31,111 nucleotides of DNA. It comes from a bacterium. Lineage in GTDB: Bacteria > JAGOBX01. Numbering within the stretch: position 1 is the stretch's first letter; each line of letters begins with the position of its first letter. A program made the position numbers and the translations under genes. Below are positions 1 through 8,320 of this stretch, piece by piece. The DNA is taken from positions 1 through 31,111 of the forward strand of contig JAKPEO010000055.1 of NCBI GenBank assembly GCA_029551925.1, given 5' to 3'. The notes under the pieces are model-generated. The model saw only the letters and a program-made list of their open reading frames with translations, did no database searches and had not been told where the DNA came from.

Positions 1-330
1 AAATTATTTTTGTCTGCTGGCAAAGATTTAGCAAAAGTTAGAGTATTCAGTTCGCTCGGTGCGAATTTTATAAATGGCGGCGATGAATCAGCGCTCGAAT
101 ATACAGGCGGCGTCAATCTGATTTTGTCAAAAGTTTTTAAATTAATCGGCGAGCTATCCGGCAAAAAATACAGTTCAAATAATTACGGTTGGAAATCGCA
201 GGGCTATGCAGTGCCGGGATTTATCTATTCGCCAAATGAACAGATTAATATTAAATTTTCAATGCCTATAGGATTAAACAATAGAAGTTATGACTATGGC
301 GTAAATATCGGAATAAATCATTCTTTCTAA
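1..330 (+). CDS. C-terminal part of an outer-membrane beta-barrel protein (partial)
   Basis: The frame is open from base 1 to the stop at 328-330, so the window cuts the gene and its start lies upstream. The visible 110 residues alternate polar and hydrophobic residues as beta-strands do, with short Gly/Asn turns, and the protein ends in GINHSF. A terminal Phe preceded by alternating residues is the usual C-terminal signal recognised by the BAM outer-membrane assembly machinery. A putative barrel role in the outer membrane follows, but substrate or function cannot be told from this piece. A strong hairpin follows eight bases after the stop. The TTG at 10 should not be taken as the start, because the frame continues upstream of it. 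Confidence 0.7.
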   Translation, partial: KLFLSAGKDLAKVRVFSSLGANFINGGDESALEYTGGVNLILSKVFKLIGELSGKKYSSNNYGWKSQGYAVPGFIYSPNEQINIKFSMPIGLNNRSYDYGVNIGINHSF

Positions 331-337
331 TTTAAAA

Positions 338-367
338 TGAGTGTCAACTAATTTTAGTTGACACTCA
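338..367 (+). terminator. Hairpin after the outer-membrane protein gene, possible terminator
   Basis: A perfect inverted repeat has 14-bp arms (TGAGTGTCAACTAA and its complement) and only two bases between them, starting just after the stop at 330. It is followed by an A-rich stretch, not a T-run, so it is not a textbook intrinsic terminator for the plus strand. It may act as an mRNA 3' stabiliser or weak terminator. It also lies directly upstream of the methylase start at 380 and could be an operator of that cassette. Confidence 0.5.
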
Positions 368-379
368 AAAATAAAAAAT

Positions 380-1387
380 ATGACAACATTTATGACCAAA
401 CAACATAAAATAATAAAATTTGCTGCTGAATTAGAAGAATTACAATTACCTTTATTTTCATCATCTCCCACTACTTGTAAGACACTAAAAGAAAAATTTT
501 TGCAAAAATTAAAAGGAAAAAATCAAAGATATAAAAGATATCTCGGGTCTCCTTTAAGATATGCAGGTGGTAAAAGTTGGGCTGTCGGCTATATAGTAGA
601 ACATATTCCAGAACACATAACAAGAGTAATATCTCCTTTTTTTGGCGGCGGCTCACTTGAAATATCCATTGCCAAAGAATTGAATATAGAAGTATTGGGA
701 TTTGATGTATTTGATATACTTGTAAATTACTGGAAAATACAGATTGATAAACCAAAGCAATTGTATTCCGAACTTGATAAACTCTCACCCACCAAAGAAG
801 TTTATGACCAAATTAAAAAGCAATTAAAAAAACACTGGTTAGGAGAAGAAAAATTATCGCCGTTAAAATTAGCCGCGTATTATTATTTTAATCATAATCT
901 TTCATATGGACCTGGTTTTTTGGGATGGATGTCAAGTGTATATTCAATAGATACTACTTATAAGAGACTTTTAGAGCGTGTTAAAAATTTTGATATAAAA
1001 AATATAAAAATAAAATGTGCATCATTTGAAAATGTCATTTGCAAATTTTCTAATGATCTTTTATATTGCGATCCGCCATATTACTTAGGTGATGACAGCA
1101 CACTTTTTAGAGGACTTTATCCACAAAGAAATTTTCCCATTCATCACAATAATTTTAATCATAAACTATTAAGAGACCTTTTACAAAATCATAAATCAGG
1201 TTTTATTTTATCATACAATGATTCGCCTACTATTAGAAAATGGTATAAAGATTTTAAAATAATAGAATTGGATATACATTATACAATGGGGCAAGGCGAA
1301 ACAAGAATTGGGTTAAATCGAAAAATAAGAAACAGTAATCACATAAAAAAAACAAAGGAATTGTTAATCGTTAAAGAGGCGATGTAA
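380..1387 (+). CDS. DNA adenine N6-methyltransferase, D12/Dam class
   Basis: This 335-aa protein is probably the modification enzyme of a type II restriction-modification pair; it transfers a methyl group from S-adenosylmethionine to adenine N6. The S-adenosylmethionine-binding region is visible as PLRYAGGK (residues 58-65) and FFGGGS (87-92). The catalytic motif IV is DPPY (231-234), in the order of the alpha-group D12 enzymes (Dam, DpnM, EcoRV methylase). Residues 1-50 extend past the usual start of the family's core, so a later start such as Met5 is possible; no good Shine-Dalgarno precedes 380. The putative endonuclease starts five bases after the stop. Arginine codons here are almost all AGA, and the GCG/CGC words common in neighbouring genes are scarce, consistent with horizontal acquisition. 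Target sequence cannot be inferred. Confidence 0.88.
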   Translation: MTTFMTKQHKIIKFAAELEELQLPLFSSSPTTCKTLKEKFLQKLKGKNQRYKRYLGSPLRYAGGKSWAVGYIVEHIPEHITRVISPFFGGGSLEISIAKELNIEVLGFDVFDILVNYWKIQIDKPKQLYSELDKLSPTKEVYDQIKKQLKKHWLGEEKLSPLKLAAYYYFNHNLSYGPGFLGWMSSVYSIDTTYKRLLERVKNFDIKNIKIKCASFENVICKFSNDLLYCDPPYYLGDDSTLFRGLYPQRNFPIHHNNFNHKLLRDLLQNHKSGFILSYNDSPTIRKWYKDFKIIELDIHYTMGQGETRIGLNRKIRNSNHIKKTKELLIVKEAM

Positions 1388-1392
1388 TAGTA

Positions 1393-2169
1393 ATGGTTAA
1401 AAAAAAAGCGATGAGTTCAGAAAAAGCGAGTTTTGTAAAAAAACAAGGTCATAGAGATGCCATAGAATTTGCTGAAATTTTAGGAATAGGCAAAGAATAT
1501 AGAAGCGAACCACAAGCGAAAAAAGATGTGATTGATAATGAAGGACACGCATATTCGGTTAAAAGCGGCGAGAAAAAATGGCAAATTTTTTTATATAGCA
1601 AAACGAGATTTCAAAAAGATTTTACATTTAAGGGGATGAACGGTCTATCAGAAATATTATTAGAATGCATCGAAGCATTTCCAGAAAACAGAACTGAATA
1701 TTTACAAGACAAAAAAAAATATAAAGAAAAATTAAAAGAGCCAATGCAAAAATTATGTGCAAAATTAAAAAATAAAGAATTACTGGCTGCTTTTATCCAT
1801 AAAAGTATATTTAATAGCGGTGAAGTGAATTTTTTAGTTATTAAAAATGATAATAAATTTAATGTATTTTACAACGAAGATGTTGTAAATATATTAAAAT
1901 CCAATTTTGAAGTAGAAAATTCAAAAGCAAAAACTCAAAATCAAATGGATAATCAAAAAGTATTATTTAAAATAAATAACAAAACTTGCGGTGAAATTGA
2001 AATGCGGAATGACAGCGATATACATTATAGAGAAATAAAATTCTGGCTATCTAAAAAATTGACATTTGAATTACTGATATCAAAAATTGAAAATATAAAA
2101 ATTTTAAAAAATCAAAAACTAATTTTTTATGGACAAGAAACGATAAAAAAATTAAAATATATAAACTAA
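1393..2169 (+). CDS. Putative type II restriction endonuclease partner of the methylase
   Basis: This 258-aa protein starts five bases after the methylase stop and shares its AT-rich, lysine-rich composition. Its position makes it the likely cognate endonuclease. A short conserved-looking core near residues 45-68 (Asp45, Asp48, Glu50, then [14 protein letters not shown] with Lys57) could be a PD-(D/E)xK-like nuclease centre, but the usual acidic residue two before the Lys is a Ser, so this is not a clean motif. The remainder (residues 80-258) is lysine-rich with no recognised domain, no signal peptide and no membrane segment. Assignment rests mainly on genetic linkage to the methylase. An alternative start at Met7 (MSSEKASF) is possible. 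It ends six bases before the tRNA-Pro gene. Confidence 0.6.
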   Translation: MVKKKAMSSEKASFVKKQGHRDAIEFAEILGIGKEYRSEPQAKKDVIDNEGHAYSVKSGEKKWQIFLYSKTRFQKDFTFKGMNGLSEILLECIEAFPENRTEYLQDKKKYKEKLKEPMQKLCAKLKNKELLAAFIHKSIFNSGEVNFLVIKNDNKFNVFYNEDVVNILKSNFEVENSKAKTQNQMDNQKVLFKINNKTCGEIEMRNDSDIHYREIKFWLSKKLTFELLISKIENIKILKNQKLIFYGQETIKKLKYIN

Positions 2170-2175
2170 AAAAAT

Positions 2176-2252
2176 CGGGGCGTAGCGCAGATGGCTAGCG
2201 CGCTTGGTTCGGGACCAAGAGGTCGCTGGTTCAAATCCAGTCGCCCCGACCA
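2176..2252 (+). tRNA. tRNA-Pro, anticodon CGG
   Basis: A complete cloverleaf can be read. The seven-pair acceptor stem is CGGGGCG with CGCCCCG at 2242-2248. The anticodon stem CTTGG/CCAAG encloses loop TTCGGGA, giving anticodon CGG with G37, as expected for proline tRNAs. The T-arm is GCTGG-TTCAAAT-CCAGT (last pair G-T). The discriminator is A, and CCA is encoded at 2250-2252. A run of seven T follows at once. It reads CCG codons and is probably expressed on its own or with the upstream cassette. Confidence 0.96.
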
Positions 2253-2279
2253 TTTTTTTATTATTAATTTTATAACAAA

Positions 2280-2543
2280 ATGCGGCGATTATTATTATAT
2301 TATTTAAAACGACAAACAGGCGAACTCACAGTAAATACTATCAGCGGTCAAATTCGCGTTTTATATAAAAAATTCAAACATCATCATTATCACAGCGATT
2401 GGCTGATATATGGAAAATATGTATTTTTTTTAATTTTAATATTTTTAGCAATTTTTTATTCTTTGCGTTATTATTCTGATAAAGTAAATTTAGAAAACAA
2501 AATGGGATTCAAAGATACAACTATCGAAGATAAGTTGCAATAA
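2280..2543 (+). CDS. Small single-pass membrane protein, unknown function
   Basis: An 87-aa open frame begins at ATG 2280 and ends five bases from the convergent birA stop. It has a basic N-terminal half containing an HHHYH stretch, one clear hydrophobic helix at about residues 48-65, and a short polar tail. By charge distribution the N-terminus would be cytoplasmic and the tail outside. I do not recognise a family. No strong Shine-Dalgarno is visible. Codon choice is plausible and the frame fills the space between tRNA and birA, which favours a real gene, but support is modest. Confidence 0.5.
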   Translation: MRRLLLYYLKRQTGELTVNTISGQIRVLYKKFKHHHYHSDWLIYGKYVFFLILIFLAIFYSLRYYSDKVNLENKMGFKDTTIEDKLQ

Positions 2544-2547
2544 ATAA

Positions 2548-3240
2548 TTAATAATGACTTATTATTTTCTTTGCTGATATTATTTCAATTTTATTATCAA
2601 TTATCAAAGCGCCGCTGTTATTAATATCAGTAGCATAGCCACAAAGTATCTCATTATTATGCAATAGTATTGACACTTTTTTATTTAACAGACAGTTTTT
2701 TTTTTTATAAATATCAAGCCAATTAATTTCTTGATAATTTATTATATATTCCGCTATTTTTCGCGCTTCTGAACAAATTTCAAAATCTATATTTTTTCTT
2801 AATATCTCTGAAATACTTATCGCTTCATTATCGTCAATTTTTTTGGGCAGACAATTATTATAATTTATTCCGATACCTATAAAATAAATATTTTGTTCTT
2901 GATAAGATATTAAATCAACAAGTATCCCGCAAATTTTTTTGTTATTATAAAGCAAATCATTCGGCCATTTGATATTTGTTTGTATTCCAAAGCGTTCCTG
3001 TAAAAAACATGATAATGCAGTTGAAATAAATAATGGCGCTGGATTAAGAATAACTTTATTTTTTAAAACAGCGGTTAAATACAAGCCGCCGCGATTGCTC
3101 AACCATTGTCTATTTTCCCTGCCTATACCCTGCGTCTGTTCTGCAGCTGTAAAAAGAATTATATCATCAGAAATTTTTGAATGCAATTTTTTCGCTAATA
3201 ATTGCACGCTGTCAATCGTATCAACAAATACGTAATACAC
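2548..3240 (-). CDS. birA: Biotin--[acetyl-CoA-carboxylase] ligase, catalytic-only (BirA type)
   Basis: This cytoplasmic enzyme activates biotin as biotinyl-AMP and attaches it to a lysine of the biotin carboxyl carrier protein. In 230 aa the catalytic landmarks are present: DTIDS (residues 7-11), QTQGIGRENRQW (35-46, the biotinyl-AMP loop) and KWPNDLLY (91-98) followed by KKICGILVD (101-109). The family's N-terminal helix-turn-helix repressor domain is absent, so this is a monofunctional ligase that should not repress biotin genes. The start is three bases after the FapA stop, so it is translated from the same message as the upstream pfk and fapA genes. No biotin synthesis gene is nearby. 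Confidence 0.93.
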   Translation of the reverse strand: MYYVFVDTIDSVQLLAKKLHSKISDDIILFTAAEQTQGIGRENRQWLSNRGGLYLTAVLKNKVILNPAPLFISTALSCFLQERFGIQTNIKWPNDLLYNNKKICGILVDLISYQEQNIYFIGIGINYNNCLPKKIDDNEAISISEILRKNIDFEICSEARKIAEYIINYQEINWLDIYKKKNCLLNKKVSILLHNNEILCGYATDINNSGALIIDNKIEIISAKKIISHY

Positions 3241-3243
3241 TTT

Positions 3244-6200
3244 TTATTTTTTCGGTTCTTTTATTTCTGTTTTTAATACTTCCATTAATTTAGACGACGG
3301 CTCTTCATACTGTCCTATTTTCACTTCGCCGTTTTCATAGAAAAATTTGGCAAATGACAATTCTTCGTCTATATGCATAATTGCATTTTTTACTACGACT
3401 TTTATGCCTGTATATACTGTGCCTGATACGCAAAGTTTACCTTTATTGCTTTCGCGCATTTTGGTCTGTAATGATTTTAATTCTTGCTGGATTGATAGTA
3501 ATTTAGTATTCAATACTCTATTCAAACCAACTAATTCTAACAACAGCGATTCTTTTTGCGGCGGCAAGACCCCTAATTTTTTCTTTAATAATGTCAAAGC
3601 TTTTATCCCTTTTCGCACTCTGTCAAAATTTTCTTTCTGTTCGCGCAATTTTTCTTCTAATTCAGAGATACTTTGCCTTATCGCCGGGTCAATACCTACT
3701 TCGATATAAGTACGCGTTGCTATTTTAGAACCTAATTCTTTGCAATATATTTCTTCGCCTGCGCGAACTGTGCCGCCGACAATCAGCCCGCGTTTACCTT
3801 CTAAACATAATATTGACCCGCCAGCTGAAACATTAGAATGCATTATTGCTTCTTGAACTACTATATTTTTTCCTGCTATTACCGATGCTTGTTCAATAAA
3901 TTTTGAAATGACAGAGCCGCCTGCTTTTATTATCGCTTTATCACGACCTGACACTCCGCCGCGAATTACAACATTACCTTCTGCTTCTATTTCAGCAGCA
4001 GCCACTGCCCCCACAAAAACATCGCCACTCGCGCGAATAACAAAATCATCGCGCACCATACCAGTTACAATTACAGTGCCTAAAAATGTAATGTTTCCAG
4101 TTTCAAATGACACATCGCCATTCACATGATAAATCGGGTCAACACGCAATTTTTTACCGTCAAACGAAGCGAATCCGTCAATATCAGACACTAATTCCAT
4201 TCCATCATCAGATAAAGATACATTTTTACCCGGAGTTAATTGTATATCTTTGCCGTCTTCTGCTGGCATAATATTGCCAAATATATCCTCGCCGTTCTGT
4301 CCTATTGTTGCGGGCACTTTGCGCGCTAATACTTGTCCGGCTACGACATTTTCAATTAATCCCATTTCATGAAAATCTACTTTGCCGGATTCGTCTTCTT
4401 TAAAATTCAATGCTTTTTCTTCTGCTACATTTACTTTATAATCAATTGTTGCATCTTTCCCGTTTATTTTTGGTTTACCTTCAGCAAATACCACTTCTTC
4501 ACAATACAAAGGCACATCGCCAAATAATCCGTCTATAACAAATTGCTTATAATTCTTTATGCCTAATGATTTTATTTCCGCTTCGACTTGCTCTTTCGTA
4601 ACAGGTTTACCGCCTTCCATCGGCGGATATACTATTATCGATGCTTTAAGTTTATCATCGCTTACTTTTATTTCAAATTTTCCATCTAATTCTGGCTCTG
4701 GTTGACGAGGCGCTATTTTCGTGACTGTGCCCTCGGCTGCCGCTACTGCTTGACTCACTATTTCAAAATTTATATCTTTATTATAACCATATAAATTTAG
4801 TTCTTTAACAACTTCTGATTCTTCTATTTTTTTTCCGCTGCCGCGCGGCGGATAAATAGTCAACATCAATCCGTCATCTGTATTCTGTAGCGTAAAATAG
4901 CCGTCTATATCGCCTTCAAGCGCTGTCGCTATCTTTTCTTTCATTGAATCGCGCGATTTTGGAATTTCTCGTTTCAGCCAAACTTTAAACTGATAAACCT
5001 TACTACCAATTCCTAATAACCCCGCAGATTTTTGACCTAATAATGTATAATCCAATTTTTCTGTTGGAACATTAAAATATTTTGAAACCTTTTTTAATGC
5101 CACCTCGGCGTTTTCGCCTTCTACTACTACCGGTTTATTCTTATCAAATGGAGTAATTTTCTGCTTGATTTTTTTTGCATTTTCGCCGGGCTTTACTTCT
5201 ACTAATCGAATTTTACAAAACTGTTTTTTGACGGTTGTGCTCGCTTCTAATACTGTATACACGCTGTTATTTTTATTTAATCTCAATAACTCCATTCCCT
5301 TTTTTTCTGCATCTACTTCGTTAATTCCTTTTATTACAATGCTTTTTCTAACAATATTTGCTTGTTCATAATTTGTCGGCTGCTGGATTTTTGTCTTTAT
5401 AATCTTTTCACTTTCGCTACTGTCAATAACAGGATCTTTATAAGGCTCAAATTTTAATTCCGCATTTTTTGCTATTATAATACAAGATTTTACTGGGCTA
5501 TTAATCGGACCAAGCGTATTGTTTATTGATATTTTCACGCCTGGATAAATTACATCTTTTACTCTTATGCAGCCGTGCGTGCGTAATTTCAATATTTCTT
5601 CTATCTTCGCTATTTCTACTGAAATCGCTTTTAATCTATCATTTATTTGTTTTTTTTCTTTTTTAAAACTTTCTAATTTTTCAGCATTTTCTTGCGTAAA
5701 ATTGCCTTCTGATTTTTTTGTGACTAATTGCGAAATATTCAAATCTAATTGCGTAAGATGAGTCTTTATTCCTGTACGTTCTGTGTGTAATTTATCTAAT
5801 TGCTCTTTTTCATTGCCTAATAATCCTATGCTTAATTCTGTGGTCGTATATGCTTCAGAGCCAATAACGCCAGAGGCGATTTCTTGACCTGCGCATACTA
5901 ATCCGCCGACAATCAATTTTTTTAATTTGCCATTAACTATTACTTTATTTGTTGCGCTTACTTTACTGTGCATTATAGCGTCATTAACTATAATACTTGA
6001 ATTTGATGAAACATTGGAATTTTCAATAAATTTCGCTATTATATTGCCTGTTGCTTTTACATAACCCGCACCGCGGCCCCGAATACCGTTTTTAACAAAA
6101 ACATTTCCATTAACTTCTATTTCCGCTTTCCCGATATTTTCTAAAACATACAAATCGCCATTAACTTTTATTTTAACATCGTCTTGAATATTGCCATTAA

Positions 6201-6687
6201 CAATCAAACTCGTATCATATTCTGTATTGCCGGCAAATGCAGTTAAATCGCCATTTATTTTTTTTGTCTTCTCTACTGATATAACATTGCCGATCCAGCA
6301 TACCTGTCCAGTTACTGTCGAATAATATTGTTTTCCGTCAGGCGTCATCGCTATATTATTGCCGGCTTTAAATTCTTTATCTATTCGTTCGCCGCCAGAT
6401 AAATCATACACGGATAAAATTAATTGTCCCGGCACCACTTCTTCCATTTTCTCAAATATTCTAAATACATCAGATTTGGCTAAATTCTTGTCAGGCGGCA
6501 CTAAAAAATAATAATTCTTATCCTCTGTCTCTTCTTCTATTTCTTCTTCGCTCGCTAAAACCGAGCTGCTCGAAACCTCTGTTTTACTCGCTATAGCGCT
6601 TAAATCTTTTTCAAGCGAATCAAATTGATTAGATATTTCATTAAAATTATCTGAATCATCTAATAATAATTCATCAATTTTTGCCAT
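3244..6687 (-). CDS. Large FapA/DUF342 family protein with two FapA modules and a Jag_N-like domain
   Basis: A 1147-aa cytoplasmic protein without signal peptide or membrane helix. Two similar beta-helical polymer-like DUF342 cores occur at about 100-280 and 780-990, each with V-x-G-x-V/I turns and a shared IIV(N)DAIMHSKVSA-like block (about 231-245 and 942-955). Each is followed by a coiled coil (290-370 and 1003-1080) and a short closing strand region. Between them, residues 519-572 (VVVEGENAEVALKKVSKYFNV through GLLGIGSK) match the Jag_N fold found in SpoIIIJ-associated Jag proteins. FapA N-terminal-type units with D..LMLTIYPP / D.LKASIIVYPP lie at 590-640 and 665-720. An acidic, Ser-rich leader covers 1-60. 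FapA proteins are linked to polar flagellum assembly in Vibrio, but no flagellar gene is in this window, so the role is open. It is co-transcribed between pfk and birA. Confidence 0.85.
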   Translation of the reverse strand: MAKIDELLLDDSDNFNEISNQFDSLEKDLSAIASKTEVSSSSVLASEEEIEEETEDKNYYFLVPPDKNLAKSDVFRIFEKMEEVVPGQLILSVYDLSGGERIDKEFKAGNNIAMTPDGKQYYSTVTGQVCWIGNVISVEKTKKINGDLTAFAGNTEYDTSLIVNGNIQDDVKIKVNGDLYVLENIGKAEIEVNGNVFVKNGIRGRGAGYVKATGNIIAKFIENSNVSSNSSIIVNDAIMHSKVSATNKVIVNGKLKKLIVGGLVCAGQEIASGVIGSEAYTTTELSIGLLGNEKEQLDKLHTERTGIKTHLTQLDLNISQLVTKKSEGNFTQENAEKLESFKKEKKQINDRLKAISVEIAKIEEILKLRTHGCIRVKDVIYPGVKISINNTLGPINSPVKSCIIIAKNAELKFEPYKDPVIDSSESEKIIKTKIQQPTNYEQANIVRKSIVIKGINEVDAEKKGMELLRLNKNNSVYTVLEASTTVKKQFCKIRLVEVKPGENAKKIKQKITPFDKNKPVVVEGENAEVALKKVSKYFNVPTEKLDYTLLGQKSAGLLGIGSKVYQFKVWLKREIPKSRDSMKEKIATALEGDIDGYFTLQNTDDGLMLTIYPPRGSGKKIEESEVVKELNLYGYNKDINFEIVSQAVAAAEGTVTKIAPRQPEPELDGKFEIKVSDDKLKASIIVYPPMEGGKPVTKEQVEAEIKSLGIKNYKQFVIDGLFGDVPLYCEEVVFAEGKPKINGKDATIDYKVNVAEEKALNFKEDESGKVDFHEMGLIENVVAGQVLARKVPATIGQNGEDIFGNIMPAEDGKDIQLTPGKNVSLSDDGMELVSDIDGFASFDGKKLRVDPIYHVNGDVSFETGNITFLGTVIVTGMVRDDFVIRASGDVFVGAVAAAEIEAEGNVVIRGGVSGRDKAIIKAGGSVISKFIEQASVIAGKNIVVQEAIMHSNVSAGGSILCLEGKRGLIVGGTVRAGEEIYCKELGSKIATRTYIEVGIDPAIRQSISELEEKLREQKENFDRVRKGIKALTLLKKKLGVLPPQKESLLLELVGLNRVLNTKLLSIQQELKSLQTKMRESNKGKLCVSGTVYTGIKVVVKNAIMHIDEELSFAKFFYENGEVKIGQYEEPSSKLMEVLKTEIKEPKK

Positions 6688-6710
6688 ATTATTTTGTCCC
6701 TTATATTTTT

Positions 6711-8090
6711 TTACATTATCACTTCATTCTTATTTTTTATTTTATCATTAAACATATCTTTTATCTGCCCAGTCGCTTCAAGAACATTAAACCATAATTC
6801 GCTTTCAGGATCTATCTCTTTTCTGTACGATGTGGCTAATGGTATCGGTATATGCACAAAATGATTTTGAACATAACCAATTATAACATCTGTCTTGCCG
6901 GCAAATGCGCAATGCACGGCATTCTGCGCTAATGTTCCGCAAAAAATGCTATCTGTCGGCAAAGCAGGTAAACTTCTAATAATATAACTCGGGTCAATAT
7001 ACTTCAATGTCACATCAAAATTTTGTTTTTTAAAATATTCTTTTATCGCATTTTTTAAAAATAAGCCAATATCCCCTAATTTTATATTGCCGGAAGCATC
7101 ATATTTTATCGGCGCGTTTTCGTTAACTAAATATTCCTGCCCCGCGCCTTCTGCTACAACAATAACAGCATGCTTTCTTTTTAGCAGCCGCGCTTTTAAT
7201 TGTTCAAATAATCCGTTCGGTCCTTCTAAATCAAATTTCACTTCCGGTATTAATACAAAGTTCACTTCTTTCAATCCTAACGCGGCATTTGCAGCAATAT
7301 ATCCAGAATGCCGGCCCATTAATTTAACTAATCCAATTCCATTATACGCGCTTATCGCTTCGCTATGAGCGGCGCGTATCGCTTCTGCCGCTTTTGAAAA
7401 TGCTGTCTCAAAACCAAATGTTTTCTCGACATATGCAATATCATTATCTATTGTTTTAGGAATGCCTACTATTGCTATTTTTAATTTTCTTTTTGTCAAT
7501 TCTTCATATATAGAATGCGCGCCGCGCAGCGTCCCGTCACCGCCAATACAAAATAACATAGACACTTTATTATCTTCTAAAAAATCTACTATCTTTTTTT
7601 CGTCTTGCCGGCCGCGCGATGTGCCTAATAATGTCCCGCCAAATGAATGTATATCGCTCACTATTTTAGGAGTTAATATCATAGGTTCATAACCATAATC
7701 CTTAATAAAACCGCTGTAACCGTATCTTATGCCTAAAATTTTTTTGACGCCATATATCCAATGCAATTCCATTACAAGCGAACGAATAACATCATTCAAG
7801 CCCGGCGCTAAACCCCCGCAAGTCACTATCGCAGCTGTGACCTCCGAAGGATTGAAAAATATTTTTTTACGCGGTCCGGCTTTTTCTAAAACAGGCGCGT
7901 CTTTTAATGTTTTATATCGATTTAATGCTATCGTCTCATTATAAAATATTATCTTTTCTTTTTCGCTTACATAATTAACTATCCTGTCGCCATATTTGGT
8001 TGATAATTTTAGCGGAGAATCAAAAAGACATTTTCCGAGCGTCTTAATATTAAAACTATTTTTTGATATGTTTTTTTTCATTGGCATCAT
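6711..8090 (-). CDS. 6-phosphofructokinase, plant/spirochaete-type clade
   Basis: This 459-aa protein phosphorylates fructose 6-phosphate to the 1,6-bisphosphate in glycolysis. Motifs in order are CGGLAPGLN (residues 91-99), GGDGTLRGA (183-191), PKTIDNDI (211-218, catalytic Asp) and MGRHSGYIA (258-266). The family contains both ATP- and pyrophosphate-using enzymes. Pyrophosphate enzymes normally have GGDD; here the fourth residue is Gly, which favours ATP, while the Lys in PKTIDND is seen in both types of this clade. A roughly 80-residue N-terminal extension precedes the core, as in this clade. It is the first gene of the operon, with a good promoter at 8192-8220, and its stop is 23 bases before fapA. 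Met4 (8081) is an alternative start. Confidence 0.9.
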   Translation of the reverse strand: MMPMKKNISKNSFNIKTLGKCLFDSPLKLSTKYGDRIVNYVSEKEKIIFYNETIALNRYKTLKDAPVLEKAGPRKKIFFNPSEVTAAIVTCGGLAPGLNDVIRSLVMELHWIYGVKKILGIRYGYSGFIKDYGYEPMILTPKIVSDIHSFGGTLLGTSRGRQDEKKIVDFLEDNKVSMLFCIGGDGTLRGAHSIYEELTKRKLKIAIVGIPKTIDNDIAYVEKTFGFETAFSKAAEAIRAAHSEAISAYNGIGLVKLMGRHSGYIAANAALGLKEVNFVLIPEVKFDLEGPNGLFEQLKARLLKRKHAVIVVAEGAGQEYLVNENAPIKYDASGNIKLGDIGLFLKNAIKEYFKKQNFDVTLKYIDPSYIIRSLPALPTDSIFCGTLAQNAVHCAFAGKTDVIIGYVQNHFVHIPIPLATSYRKEIDPESELWFNVLEATGQIKDMFNDKIKNKNEVIM

Positions 8091-8191
8091 TGTATTTTAC
8101 ATCCTATAAAACTATAAAAATCCTAAATTTCCCAAAATCTATAAAAATACGCAAAAGCGCAGACATAAGCATAGCGAGTATAAACCTATAT

Positions 8192-8220
8192 AATATACAA
8201 CTTTTTTCTCAATTTGTCAA
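8192..8220 (-). promoter_or_regulatory. Sigma70-type promoter for the pfk-fapA-birA operon
   Basis: On the minus strand TTGACA (8215-8220) and TATATT (8192-8197) are separated by exactly 17 bases. Transcription would start near 8185, giving a leader of about 95 bases before the pfk ATG. It is back-to-back with the proA promoter. Confidence 0.7.
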
Positions 8221-8250
8221 ATTTATTTTTATAAAATTTCGGCATTTTAG

Positions 8251-8279
8251 TTGATTTTTATCAATTAAATTTTTATAAT
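8251..8279 (+). promoter_or_regulatory. Sigma70-type promoter for proA
   Basis: TTGATT (8251-8256) and a consensus TATAAT (8274-8279) are separated by 17 bases. The predicted start near 8286 leaves a leader of about 35 bases with the ribosome site AGAGG before ATG 8321. Confidence 0.75.
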
Positions 8280-8320
8280 TTGGAAATTAATAAAAAAATA
8301 TTTTTTAGAGGTAGATAGTT

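Noticed and set aside
3347-5761. Several plus-strand open frames of 64-120 codons opposite the FapA gene
   Set aside because: They are antisense shadows of a clearly conserved 1147-aa gene, lack ribosome sites and have no recognisable domain.
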